A DNA stretch of 64,000 nt from Phialocephala subalpina (lineage: Eukaryota; Ascomycota; Leotiomycetes; Helotiales; Mollisiaceae). The stretch is taken from NCBI GenBank assembly GCA_900073065.1, contig FJOG01000022.1, positions 884,746 to 948,745 of the forward strand. The letters run 5' to 3'. A program made the translations under genes and the position numbers. This document shows, in pieces, positions 32,498-43,753 of this stretch. Within the stretch, counting starts at the first letter, position 1. Every line of letters begins with the position of its first letter. The notes below the pieces were generated by a model. It did no database searches and was not told where the DNA came from. It was given only the letters and a program-made list of their open reading frames with translations.

Positions 32498-33442
32498 ATG
32501 CACAACTTCTCATCAACACCAGAGACATTCAAGTCAGCACGTCGTCGAGCTTTCACAGCTGAAAAAATGTTGCGGCATTTGACCCTCAACCATTTCTTTC
32601 AATTCTTCTCCGCTTATCCCCCACGACCAGGAGGTGAAGAACATGATGACATCGCATTCGCAGAGATAACCGCCGCAGCGCGCTCACCAGCCGTATCCCT
32701 CGACGATCGTTTCGCTAAGCGTGAAGATTCAGTGTCAATTGTGGCAGAAACGCCCGAGGCCTCATTTCACCCTTTCTCAAAGCTACCTACAGAACTTCGT
32801 CTCCATATTTGGCAATTTAGCTTGCCAGAGCGCCGCGGAAGAGAAATCGGACCAATGTCCTGGTCGAGGTTCAGAGCTTGTGGGGTCCCCACTGAGCACG
32901 ACTGCCCGCTTCCGCGCATCCTTTGGGTCAATCAGGAGTCACGAGAAGTTGCTATAAAGATCAACAAATACACGATCAGAGACCATACCCTCAAACATTT
33001 GCTTCCAGGTCAAGGACGCGGCTTCGAATATGTCGTCGACTATGAGCTCGACACCTTCGTTTTCCGAGATATGTTGAATTGGCTTCACTACACCTCCGCA
33101 CTTCTATTCTACGGATCTGAGAGCTCTTTCCGGCCTGTCAAAGCTGAGCTGGAAAGGATTGTCCATCTCAAAATCGACGCCCTGGACCCAACACCAGACT
33201 GGTTCAGCTCACAGGTTGAGAAGTATCTTCGACTCATACTTCCGGTCTTTACGTCGTTGGAAAGTGTATGCTTTGCGCTCCACCTTGAGATTGGAGAGGC
33301 GAGCCGGGCTGAGTTGGATTTGGAGACAGCACAAAGCTTGGGTGCTCAATATCTTGCAGAATACAAGGCTCGTCAGGAATTGCAGGGAATGTCATGGCAA
33401 CCACCGAGACTGGATCTTCGGATTGTGGAGGTGCCATACTAG
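32498..33442 (+). CDS. 2EXR-domain protein
   Basis: A single exon of 314 residues starting at the ATG at 32498. Around residue 90 is FSKLPTELRLHIWQFSLP and around residue 145 PRILWVNQESREVAI, the two landmarks of the 2EXR domain found in large families of filamentous ascomycete proteins. The remainder is typical of the family: a FRDMLNW / FYGSES region and a helical C-terminus. The molecular role of 2EXR proteins is unknown; they are often found in accessory regions. No introns and no signal peptide are seen. Confidence 0.75.
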   Translation: MHNFSSTPETFKSARRRAFTAEKMLRHLTLNHFFQFFSAYPPRPGGEEHDDIAFAEITAAARSPAVSLDDRFAKREDSVSIVAETPEASFHPFSKLPTELRLHIWQFSLPERRGREIGPMSWSRFRACGVPTEHDCPLPRILWVNQESREVAIKINKYTIRDHTLKHLLPGQGRGFEYVVDYELDTFVFRDMLNWLHYTSALLFYGSESSFRPVKAELERIVHLKIDALDPTPDWFSSQVEKYLRLILPVFTSLESVCFALHLEIGEASRAELDLETAQSLGAQYLAEYKARQELQGMSWQPPRLDLRIVEVPY

Positions 33443-33605
33443 CGGTGGTAGCGTCGCAGTCTGGATTCACTATGATACAAGACTCATCCATCAAGGATTT
33501 CCTCGCCGCGAAGATATCCAACACCAGTACTGGTCGCTGCCAATATCTCGCCTTCGTCGAGCATCGAAGAGAGCATCTGAATTCGCATTCTTCTTTCCCC
33601 AACAA

Positions 33606-34100
33606 TTATTCCCCATCTTCGTCATTGTCTTCTCTCAAACTTTTGCTCATACTCCTCAACGCGTTGACGACAGCTTTCTTCTTGCCGCCTTTCTTCTTCT
33701 CAACCACCTCAGTATCATAATCCAAAGTTCCATCTTCACAACGAATCACAAACCCGGGGTAACGCGCCAACGCGACCTCCTTCGCCCATTTGACATCCTC
33801 AGGGAGCAGCCTGTACGCTCCCTCCAGCTTCATTCTTTTCTTGCGAGTCCTTTGCCACGGTTGTGCTCCATCGCCTTTGCCTGGAATGCTTAGAGTCTTA
33901 TACTTCGTCCATGCTGTCTCTAGATCTTCGACAAATTGTGGGGTAACTTCACTCGAGTTTCGAAGCCAGAGCTTGGGAATATTGGGACTGAGTGCATAAT
34001 ACCATTCAGGTTCGGCCTTGTTGTATGTCTTGCTTTTGGAAGGCCTCACCCTCATGGACATGTTCCCGGATGGAGGTGGTCGATAAAGATATTCGGCCAT
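33606..34100 (-). CDS. Hypothetical basic protein, paralogue of 34367-34804
   Basis: A single exon of 164 residues with a good ATG at 34100. Lys-rich, ending in an acidic tail (DNDEDGE). The segment VALARYPGFVIRCEDGTLDYD is closely matched in the next gene upstream (YLARYPGFVMYGDGRLDYG), so the two are related and in the same orientation. I do not recognise the family. No membrane span or signal peptide is seen. Confidence 0.6.
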   Translation of the reverse strand: MAEYLYRPPPSGNMSMRVRPSKSKTYNKAEPEWYYALSPNIPKLWLRNSSEVTPQFVEDLETAWTKYKTLSIPGKGDGAQPWQRTRKKRMKLEGAYRLLPEDVKWAKEVALARYPGFVIRCEDGTLDYDTEVVEKKKGGKKKAVVNALRSMSKSLREDNDEDGE

Positions 34101-34366
34101 GATTGAGAAGGTTTCGCTGCGGCGCGCTGTGTCTTGAGTTTATTTTCTGTTGAAGCTTTTTATCTCGGAAATTTGGATTTCAATTTTTCTGTCATTCCTA
34201 ATATCTCTGAATCACGCGTACATTATCCTCCGAATCTCCTTGCCAAATGTTCAAGTGAATAACAATGTTCGTCTCAAAATTCCAACGCCGCAAGCCATCC
34301 TCCCAACCTTGGGCTTTGACCTCAAAATCCATCTCAGACTCGAACTTTCACATCTCCATTCTTACA

Positions 34367-34804
34367 TCACCACCACCCGCCCAACTTCTTCTTCAAATTC
34401 TGCATCACACTTTCCCCATGTCCATCATCCTTAACATCCATCTCCGCCAACCCATAATCCAACCTCCCATCACCATACATCACAAAACCCGGATACCTGG
34501 CCAAATACACCTCAGTCGCTTTCCTCTTCCTCAAATCCTGGATCTGCACTACATAATACTGCATCTGCTCTCTTCTGTCTTTGCTCATTCCTGCTTCTAG
34601 TTCTTCCCGCAAGATCTTGACTTCGCGCTCTTCAAAGGGAGAACGTGGGTGGAAGTGCCGTGTCATATAGGCGTAGGCATTCCCAAGAATAGAGAGTGTG
34701 TGCGGTGTCATTGGCGAGGAGGGTGAGAAGTAGAGGGGTGGTAGGGAGCCGTAGATGGATTGGGAGAGGTAGGTGTGGTTGCATTCTTCTGGTGGGGTTG
34801 CCAT
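34367..34804 (-). CDS. Hypothetical protein, paralogue of 33606-34100
   Basis: The frame is open from an ATG at 35035, but the ATG at 34804 (145 residues) is preferred because the added 77 residues look random. It shares the ARYPGFV..DG.LDY block and a KKKLGGW-type end with its neighbour at 33606-34100. A PPLYFSPSSPMTP segment near the start is proline-rich. Function unknown. The pair suggests a local duplication. Confidence 0.55.
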   Translation of the reverse strand: MATPPEECNHTYLSQSIYGSLPPLYFSPSSPMTPHTLSILGNAYAYMTRHFHPRSPFEEREVKILREELEAGMSKDRREQMQYYVVQIQDLRKRKATEVYLARYPGFVMYGDGRLDYGLAEMDVKDDGHGESVMQNLKKKLGGWW

Positions 34805-35826
34805 TTCGCTTTTAAAATGTGGATAGAAAGGGATCTCGGTTGCAGTTTGCGGTAAAGGGGAAAGGTGAAGGAGTTCTCGGCTGTAGTCTGAGGTTCGGTA
34901 AGGAGTAAGTACTTCGGAATGCAGGAGATAATGGTTGAGGACAGGACAGTATTTAGGGACTCGAGATATAAATATCTTGAAGTTCGGTGCCCTGTAACTC
35001 CTGAATGTTTGAGTCATTTGAGAAGAGTTAATCATTGGAAATGGTTGGGCCTTGTGAGTCGCTATTGTTGAATCGTGAGTCGTTGCTCATGAGTTCTTGC
35101 TCAACTCATTGCATTTCCCAGTACCATGATTCACAAAGGATGTGTGTCCAAGGGACACAGCAAAATGAGGAAAGAACAAGGTGAGATTGATTAAATACAC
35201 CTGTCCAGCAACAAAGCTCTGGGTTATCACCCAAACTTCATACAAGCTCCTCTACATAGCATCTGCAAAAACAGCAAAAACATTTCCCCAAGAAACAGCA
35301 GGAGCCTTGTCAAATAACATGGAGACTAACCTAGAGTTGTCTCAGAACGAGTCGATAGAAGTAAGACTCGAACCTACAGCAGTCGTTGATGCAAAGTAAT
35401 TTGAACTTGTAGAATATCGGAGGCATTCGAGGAATGACTATGGACAAAATAAGCGAGGGCTTTCTTCAGGGGTAGAGCGCTATTTCCAGGACACATGTCG
35501 CTGAAGTTTCAGGCATTTGCCTATGAGACTTACAACCCTCTCTCCCCGCGACATGAAGGAGTCAACGTCAAACGAAACGTTCTTTTGAGCTTGAATCACG
35601 GACTCTTACGGAGTCATGAACAGCTCTTAGGGCATCTGAATCACCTTCAGATAATGAGTTGCATACTGCTTTCGATTTATCAGCGCACGTGATCCCCTCG
35701 AACTTGAAGAATTCCAATGCTTGTTTAGGCGATGTAAGTGCTGATTTTTTGGAAAGGTTTTCCCTCCTCTTCATTATAAATGAACTTATCAGACTGCCTC
35801 AACAGCAAACCTTGAGCCGATAAAAT
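34805..35826. other. Intergenic, nothing firm
   Basis: About 1 kb. A tRNA A-box-like word (GGGGTAGAGCGCT near 35470) and, on the other strand, a T-arm-like word near 35365 are present, but no full tRNA fold results. No gene is supported. Confidence 0.35.
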
Positions 35827-36611
35827 ATGCCAGCAGAACACTGCCAATTATATCAGAAGTTCGACATTCGGGAGCTCCTGCTCCAGTCCGTAGCTCAAAA
35901 GCCTGATGCTACAGGGATGACAGATCGAAATTATGTCGATGCTAATGATTTTCAATCTGCGATGCTAGATTTCTACAAATACTACGAAAGTGCTGTCGCT
36001 CTCAAAATATCTGCAGAGCAAGGTTGCCAACTGCGCAATCTGTTTTGGCGCACGTGGGTGAAGACCTTGAACAAGAATGACCGCACGGAAGAGTGGTTGG
36101 AAAAGTATTTTCAGTAGTTGGACAACATCGAGACAAGGGTTTCCTTATGTTACGTTCTCACAACGAGCGCCGATGGGCAACGCTCGAACGTTGTGCTCTT
36201 TCGAAGCATTTGCTAATCGAGGCTGAAAAATTCAGCCCATTTCCTGAGCTCAAGACTGATTTCTTACAGATGATCTTCCAGATAAGGGAAAGGATCTACT
36301 TGGAAGAGCCGTATTCCCATTCGTCACAAAAAGGTTGTACATCAGTTGCCGTAGACTTGCTGAAGACATGTCTTCACGAGCACAAAGAGTGCATCCCGTT
36401 GTCTGAGCATGCGAGTCAATTACCAACTCGCGTGATTGAAGTTGGCGTTAAAGAGACTCATCCGAGACTCATCGAGAGCGGTGGCAGGACTGAATCTTGG
36501 ATCGCACTCAGCTACTGCTGAGGAGGAGAATCGAAGTTCATCTTTAACGATACGACAATGCATGATCTCAAGAGTGGCATTCCCATCAATGATTGGCCGC
36601 TTCGAGATGCC
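35827..36611 (+). pseudogene. HET-domain gene remnant
   Basis: Two frames (35827-36117 and 36093-36521) hold the pre-HET region and the start of the HET domain: a TCLHEHKEC block, LPTRVIEVG, and WIALSYC followed by a stop where the family has WGG. Translation continues after the stop as GGESKFIFNDTTMHDL, so the conserved Trp codon TGG is now TGA (36518-36520). The rest of the domain (WIDSLCIIQD region onwards) is missing; the frame ends near 36611. A frameshift joins the two parts. This is a truncated, dead HET gene. A role in vegetative incompatibility is only a family property. Confidence 0.72.
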
Positions 36612-37201
36612 GCGGAAAGTTGAGGTTTTGACCTCGATTTTGTGAGGGTGTTCGTTCGAGGGTTCCCACACATCACGCTTTCAGCTCGCTGGAAGCTGAT
36701 CACTGTCAACCAATAAAACGACCTTTTATCGAACCCCTGCCAATACAATACAGTAGCGATAGCATTTTGAGGCACGAAAGGTGGTTGTTAATTGGTTAAT
36801 CACGTCACTCCCTCCACCTTGGTGTCGCACGACATGTATTTGCTTTTTCTCCTACTCGTATCACCCAATGCATGCTTGCCTTAGAGTACGCCTCCGTATG
36901 CAGACCGCAGCAGCAGGGCTAATCGTCAGCCGCTGCGCTGCCGCTGGATACCTAAAATTGATTAGCCTGCATTAAGGATTCGCTTCAATAGGATCGATCC
37001 ACGTCATTTAAATTGCTGAACGTTCGGCGACCCAGCCTCCTCGACTCCAACTTGCATTACTTCAATCATTCGTCTTTGGGATCCAAGATTTCCCATCTAC
37101 CCGCGCAAATCTCCGTAGTGAGAACGGTTATTGGGATCGCAGTCCTTTTCCCCGCCTCTAGTCATCCATTTTTGAACCTAGTCATCCAACAGAGATATCA
37201 A
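36612..37201. other. Intergenic, nothing recognised
   Basis: 590 bp between the HET remnant and the NLR gene. It includes the NLR promoter. No motif is called. Confidence 0.35.
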
Positions 37202-40200
37202 ATGGATGAATTCAATGTCCGAGATGAAGGGTTTACCGTGCTATCCGGAGGTGTGGACCCTGTTGTTGAGTCAGTTATTCCACCTTGATCGTGTATCAAG
37301 ATAGTTGACCCATATTTGACAGCCTTGTATTCGTCCACGGCATTCAGGGCCATCCAGAGAATACATGGACATACAGCGAGAATGGAAAAGAGCCCAATAT
37401 ACCTGCGCGCGGGTTGGGGAAGCTGTTCTCTCGAAAGAAGCAGTCCGAGGAGGTGGGCAGCAACAAAGTTTCGCATCTTTTCTGGCCGAAGGACCTTCTC
37501 GCCAAAGATTTCCCAAATGCTCGAGTGCTAACGTACGGATACGATTCCCAAGTGTCAAAATTCTTCAAAGGCCCCGCCAATCAGAGTGGTATCCTTGCTC
37601 ATGGCGAATCTCTTATGCGTGCGCTGGAGGTTCAAAGACGAGGATGCCGTCAACGGCCCATCATATTTCTCGTGCATAGTCTGGGTGGGATTATACTAAA
37701 GCAGGTTAGTTTCAAGAGCATAATCCAGCTGGAGAAACATTGACGTGTCTGAGAAATACAGGCTCTTTTTCGCTCTAGGAACGCAATGGAAGAGGATCAG
37801 GATTTGCGCGATATATACCAGTCAACATATGCGATCATCTTCTTCGGTACACCACATCGCGGGAGCTCGTATGCGCAGATGGGGGTATTAGCAAGGGATA
37901 TCGCCGTTGCAGCTGGATTTGATGCAAGAGATACTCTCATACGGTCACTCAAGCCTGACGCGGAAATGCTATCGTTGCTCAGACAGGAGTTTGCACGAAT
38001 GCTATATGATCGAGCCTTCAAGATATACTCATTCCAAGAAGGCCAGGGGTTCAAAGGCACTTATTCCTTGTCCCGAAAGGTATGCCATTTTCTTTTTACT
38101 CCCTCCCCGTTTTAATCCCTGTGGTTTTCTTACCCTCGCCACCCCGCTGGGGGCAAACTAAATCCCGTATCTTGGGCTAACTAGATTCGCACATCAAGAT
38201 AGTTGACGATGACTCCTCCCGGCTAGACGATGCTAGGGAAGGAAGGGACTTCATTAATGCCAACCATATAATGATGTGCAGGTACCGTGACAGAAATGAC
38301 GAGGGCTATAACAAAGTGAAGGGTGTGGTGTCTAAGTATATGGATGAGATTCAGACCCAAGTTGCCAAAGAGCTAGAAGACCGTACGCAATAAAAATGTC
38401 TTTTTGATTTTCAAGAGACAAGAGATCTAAAACGTGCCAGGACACAAACAGGAACAGAAATTGCTCGCAGAAAGTTCGTAAAATTCGTCCATCCCCTCCA
38501 AAGGGATATTTGCTTATTCATATTTAGAAGCCGCCAAAGAGCAAGCGAGTACGTAATAGAGCCTTCCTTTCCGACAAGACGTAAGGTACTTAAATGTGTT
38601 AGGGCTTGACCTGGAACGGAAGTCGCTTGTGAAAGGTTCGTGAGACTCATCAGTGTTTTCGATGCTACAGGTGCTGATTGGTCATTAGATATATGCTGGA
38701 GCCTCAAGACCGCTCACATGAATGAGAGGGTTGGTGAAGTCACGCCTGCACATACTCACACTTTTGACTGGGTATTCACGAACCCCGAAACCGGCTTTCT
38801 GGACTGGCTCCACAGTAACAAAAGTCTCTTTTGGATCACAGGGAAACCAGGCTCGGGAAAGTCAACACTCATGAAATATTTGCTCGATGATTCTCGCACT
38901 CAAGAGGCCCTTTCTAAGCAAGGCCGGCCGATCCTTTCAACACCCGCATTTTTCTTCCACGCTAGAGGCGTTGAGACTGAAAAGTCATTTGATGGCCTCT
39001 TGCGATCAATCATCTTTCAGTTGCTATCAGATATTCCTAGGCTGGTGGATTCTGTTGCCGATATCTACCGGGCGTATTTGGATGAAAACTCAGTCTGCCC
39101 TTGGACGATCCCTCAACTGGAGAAGGCGTTGGATAATATTCGTCAGCAGCAGATTGAAGGTTGTATCTGTATTTTTATCGACGCTCTAGACGAGTATTCC
39201 GGTCGTAGTGAGGATATTGCTCGCTTTGTAAAACGACTAGCCGCTCCAATGGATACATCTGATAATCAGAAACTGATTATCAGGGTCTGCGCCTCTAGCC
39301 GACCCTGGACTACCTTCACTTCATTGCTGAATGAAACTCCAAGTTTCACCATCCAGGATTGGACAAAAGAAGACATCAGGAAATTTGCCACCGATAGACT
39401 CGAAGGATGCAACCGAGACAACACTAGCTTCATTGTGGACAATATCACCGACAGAGCAGAGGGTGTTTTCCTATGGGTTGCGCTCGTTCTGGACGAGCTC
39501 TGGCAACCACTCTGTGACGGAAAACCGATGGAAGATGTGCGCTCTTTACTTTCCGGCCTTCCAACTGACCTGCCAGAGTTTTATAAGCGGATGATGGAGA
39601 ATATTCCCAAGGAAGACCGACCTATTCTGATGGGCATGCTCGAACTCGTATTGTGCACTGACTACGGAGAGCGTAGCATGAAATTTCCTGCGTTTTGTCT
39701 TGCAATGGACCTATTGCAAAGAAGCCCTTTAGTAAAAAATGAGGTCAGTTTAAAACCTGCTGATGATGACAGAAGACAGCGCGAAGTGGAGAGGCGCATA
39801 AGAGCTTGTTCTGGTGGTCTCCTCGAGGTGGCTCAATCTTCCGATGAATCTCGTGTGCAGTTTGTGCATCAAACCGTGAAGTCATTCATAGGAGATGCAC
39901 AAAACAGTTCCATGCTGAACGGGAAATCGACTCGGGATATGGCAATAGCCGGTATAGAACGGATGATGAGACTTATGATTGGACTCATTACGCAGATGGA
40001 TTCTACGTAAGGGATCTGATTCGCCTCATTTGCCAACCTATTCTAACACAGAGTAAAACATAGGCGAGGATGGAAAGGCTTCAAACAGTTGGCATTGAGT
40101 GGGTTTGTCCAACCAACTTGCCCAAAGAATTTCCCACACTTTCATCCCAGAGTCGTCGTCGAGTTCATACTGTGGGCTCTGAGACTTGAATGCGTGTTTG

Positions 40201-41543
40201 AAACAACAAGTCCTCCAATAATGCATGACTTTCACGCGACCATTCGCAATCAATGCGGAGACAATTGGCTTGATACATGGTGGAGCGCTGTTCCCCATCA
40301 ACAACCAACACTAACATCCGAAAATCGGATTGTTCGTGGTTTTTTGAAGCCATCATCGTTTCTGGAATTCGCGACGCAGGTCGAATTGTTTACTTTTAGT
40401 GAAAGTCAAATCAGACGCGAAATATCAAAGAACCCAGAAGTGCCTCGAAGCCCGAAGTTGTTGTTCTATATGCTCGTTGGGAACGCGCGTTCGTTGTGGA
40501 AGGAAACGCCATTTGTATTTCCCAGTCCAAAAAAATGGCAAAATTTCGCACGGTTCTTACTCAGGAGCGGCTTTGATCCAAATATTGCGCTAGAAGTCGA
40601 CGTGGGTCCCGACTGTGGGCATCTTATGAACAATTTCCACAGAGACGACAGCGAGAGCGACGAGGAGAGCGACGAGGAGAGCGACGAGGAGAGCGACAAG
40701 GAGAGCGACAAGGAGAGTGGCAAGGAGGACACAAATGAGGATGGGGATGAGGATGGGGATGGGGATGGGGATAGGGATGGGGGTGAGGATAGGGATTGGG
40801 ATGAAGAAGACAATAACGAGGACGAGCACAGCATCATCTCCGAAGATCAGGACCCGGACGCACCGGAAAATCGACGCCCGATTACAGCAATGCACCTAGC
40901 GCTAGGGATAGCATGCAGCTCCGATCTAGACACGTCAGATATGGTGATTTCGCATCTAGAAATGCTAGCTATTCTCGCGGAAGGAGGTGGTAATGCCAAC
41001 GTGTTGAACTACCGAAACTATTGGAGTCATCAGAAAGGCGATGCTACCGAACGATCTGCAATTCATTACTTGCTCTCATCTTTGTACGATGACAACAAGC
41101 CATTCAACCATCCGGAATCCGAAGTGAATCATACACTTTCTCAGTGCATTACCGCCTTCTTGAATCACGGGGCAGATCTCAACGCCGTCGATAGCAACGG
41201 AGTTAGCATTTTGGAACTTGCCTTACCAATATGTCCACGCACCCTGGTTGAACTCATGCTTGAAAAGGGGGCCCAGGTTACACCAAAACTACTTTCGGAA
41301 TCAGGCGCACCTCTACACGATGCGGACGGGATCCTGAATGAGTTACGTTGGAGAAGACCAGAGTGCTACACGCCGGTGGCGCGGGTCATTGCCCATAAGT
41401 ACAACACTCACTGGGCAGACTTGGAGGAAGAGAAACAAGACACAGAGCAGGAGCAAGTGTTACGGCAAGACACGGGGAATATATTGAGATCTGTTGGAGG
41501 GTACCTTGCAAATCTGGCGGGATCTGTGAAGCGTCGGTTGTGA
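37202..41543 (+). CDS. Fungal NLR: serine-hydrolase, NACHT, ankyrin-like C-terminus
   Basis: N-terminal exons 37202-37269, 37323-37704, 37762-38079 and 38199-~38382 encode an alpha/beta-hydrolase domain. It has VFVHGIQGHPENTW, the nucleophile elbow LVHSLGG and FFGTPHRGSSY, the SesB/DUF676-like effector of fungal NLRs. An intron of unclear limits (perhaps 38383-38670) leads to the NACHT part. Walker A GKPGSGKST lies at about 38841-38870, the Walker B-like FIDALDEY follows, and VFLWVALVLDEL ends the NTPase. A 45-bp intron (40007-40051) links to the C-terminus, which carries an acidic repeat tract and one or two ankyrin-like units (AFLNHGADLNAVDSNG). Fungal NLRs are thought to sense non-self and trigger cell death through the N-terminal effector. 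One gene is favoured over two, but the 38.4-38.67 kb join is unproven. Confidence 0.75.
40644..40815 (+). repeat. Coding minisatellite giving an acidic tract
   Basis: Inside the NLR C-terminal region a 12-bp unit (gacgaggagagc) and then a 6-bp unit (gatggg) are repeated in frame. They encode SDEE/SDKE and GD repeats, a strongly acidic linker. Such tracts change length by slippage. Confidence 0.8.
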
Positions 41544-42487
41544 GGTAATGGGGAGTCATGTGAGAAGACTCTATTAGAGAGACCAATATGCCCTACGCAG
41601 TCTACGATTGCTCTTTTTTTTTTCTTTTCTCCAGAAACATTCTCCAGCTCGGCACCCTCATCATCGGAGTACAGACTCATTCTTTGCAAGAGGCTAGTTA
41701 CGCCAGGTGAAAATCTGACCTTCATATGGCAGCATTGACCGGAACACTTGTGTCCTTTATACAAGACCCTGTGTCAAAGCTGCCTCCGACGCATAGACAA
41801 TTACGCTTACTAACGAATATCGACTAGTGTAGGGTCGAGCATGGTGAGTCTTGGCGGGCCCGAGAATCTGGGGGTGTGACTTGTTGGGTTCGCATCAAGC
41901 AAGACGACGCTGACTGGGCGCGAGAAGCCGCTAAAATGCGGGAAGTCTACAGTAGTGCAGTTCTCACTGTTGTAGCAACCAACTCTCCTTCAACTCACAG
42001 TGACATCTTCGCGAAACGAGAAACAGGCGAGAGAGCCCCACTGGAGTGGGGGGAATCGACTAAGTCAAGCAAGGTGCACCTACGTCCAGGTTCTAAACTT
42101 TAGGATCATGCACTGCCTTCGAGCACTCTCATGACACGTGGATGGTGCTTGCAGGAAGGATTATTGGCGCCACGGACGCTATCATATGGAGCACAGCAGA
42201 TGATCTGGGAGTGCCCATGTTATCAAGCAGACGAAGGCGGCAGAATCACCCTAGCGACCGAGGACTATCGCTCCAAAGGCTTCATCCAAAATCTCATTCG
42301 AATCCAAAACACAAGGGTCGTCAAACCTCAACATCCCCTTCTTAGGAAGTTTGAGAAGTTCAATCTTCGCGCTAGTAAACCTGAGAAATGGTGGAAGTCG
42401 TACGCCATTGCAGACCCGCACGACAAATGGAATGATATCGCCGGGCAGTTCATGCGACGTTCTCTCACCAAAGACTCTGACGCCTTA

Positions 42488-43753
42488 CGAGCCTAATGAA
42501 CTAAGTCTGGTTTTCAGGCTATAAGGCATCCAAAACACGATAATTATATACACCAGCAGCATTTTAATTAGGAGTTGACCACCTATGGCGCTCCATTAGT
42601 ACCTGAACCTAATGCTCCTGCTTTAAAATCAACTCATTAATTTATTCCTGTGGTATTCTATCCTATTCTTCTAGTACCATCGCGCGCATCTCGGCTTCTG
42701 TGGTAGGCTGGCGCCGACGTCTGTGTAATGCTCGCTTGATTCTCCTCTAGCACTTCTCAATGGGGTTCATATTAGGGCTTGTGGAAGGATGAGGCATAAG
42801 GATAATGCCGTGCTCTATGCGGTACCGGGCATAGCAGTTGCGAGTAGACTTATGGCCGTGAGCTGAGTTGCCATCCTCTATAAATAAGGACTCCACTGCT
42901 AGTCGCAATTAGTGTGTGATAAGGGCAAAAGCTTCCAAAATTGGTTGCAACTTCTCTAGGATTTGGGCCAGATAATCTGTTTGAATAAAGGCTCTATTCT
43001 TGCTATAACCCTTAATAAATATCAAGGGACTCTTATAGCCATATCCAATTGCTCCCTATGCATGAACTGGTGTAGTGTGGCCCCTGTGGAACTAGTGCTG
43101 GATGCAAGTATCGCAATATCTCTCTTGATTATTCCTTGTGACCTTTTGCTTCGTAGTCCTTCCTCCCACCAAAAAGGTCACCTCATTTGACCATAAGACC
43201 TTGAGCCATTCCACCGTCCAGAATATGTGTGCCATTGCCCAGAGGAATCTGCCAAGCACTTGTGCCGCTGTGAGGTAGGGTTTTTGGCATGCTATGCACC
43301 TGTGATAACCCCGCTGCTTAAGCCTGATTGCCAGCCATTTTAGAGTGCAAATCAACTTGAGCTTATCGCGTAATTGTGTTTAGTCTAAGTATCTATTGCG
43401 ATAGGTTTCAGACAAGTACTTAATGATCTTATTGACCTTTGCATCAGATAGTATCTTGGGCCTTCCAGTTCGTGTAGGGCGCGCGCGTTCAAGGTGATCG
43501 TAGTCTAAAATATGGTGGATTATTGGCCTACTTAGCTTATAGCGCGCCATAAGCTCTGGAGTCTGCTTCCCACTATAGCCATGCAATTGCCGTATGGCCT
43601 CCTTATGCTTAGTAGCTATTTCAAAGCCAGGTTTATGCTCAAAATCAAGTGATAGTGGGGTAGAGGGTGCCATAATAATTAAAATGGTGTTTTTGGAGAG
43701 TTTGGTGCGCTCGCTAAAACACCCTAGAAACCAGACTTAGTTCATTAGGCTCG
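42488..43753. mobile_element. Tc1-like DNA transposon, RIP-decayed
   Basis: 1,266 bp with inverted ends of about 30 bp: left CGAGCCTAATGAACTAAGTC and onward, right its complement. TTA flanks both sides (42485-42487 and 43754-43756), read as a TTA or TA target duplication. Joining the flanks restores an uninterrupted HET reading frame, which fixes the insertion precisely. The transposase lies on the minus strand. Its termini start like those of the MITE at 19132-19405. Confidence 0.88.
42560..43673 (-). pseudogene. Tc1/mariner-family transposase, decayed
   Basis: The ATG at 43673 opens a helix-turn-helix N-terminus (KHKEAIRQLHGYSG, then GRPKILSDAK). It stops at TAA (about 43382) where CAA is expected. 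The frame continues with LKWLAIRLKQRG and WSNEVTFLVGG, where the usual catalytic WSDE Asp has become Asn (G to A). A degenerate EDGNSAHGHKS and TSPNMNPIEKCW follow, the remaining DDE landmarks. Several further stops occur at CAA/TGG-type codons. The mutations fit RIP. The enzyme cannot be active. Confidence 0.78.

Noticed and set aside
35465..35500. tRNA A-box-like word GGGGTAGAGCGCT, with a T-arm-like word on the other strand near 35365
   Set aside because: The two words are on opposite strands and no acceptor or anticodon stems can be formed; no tRNA called.
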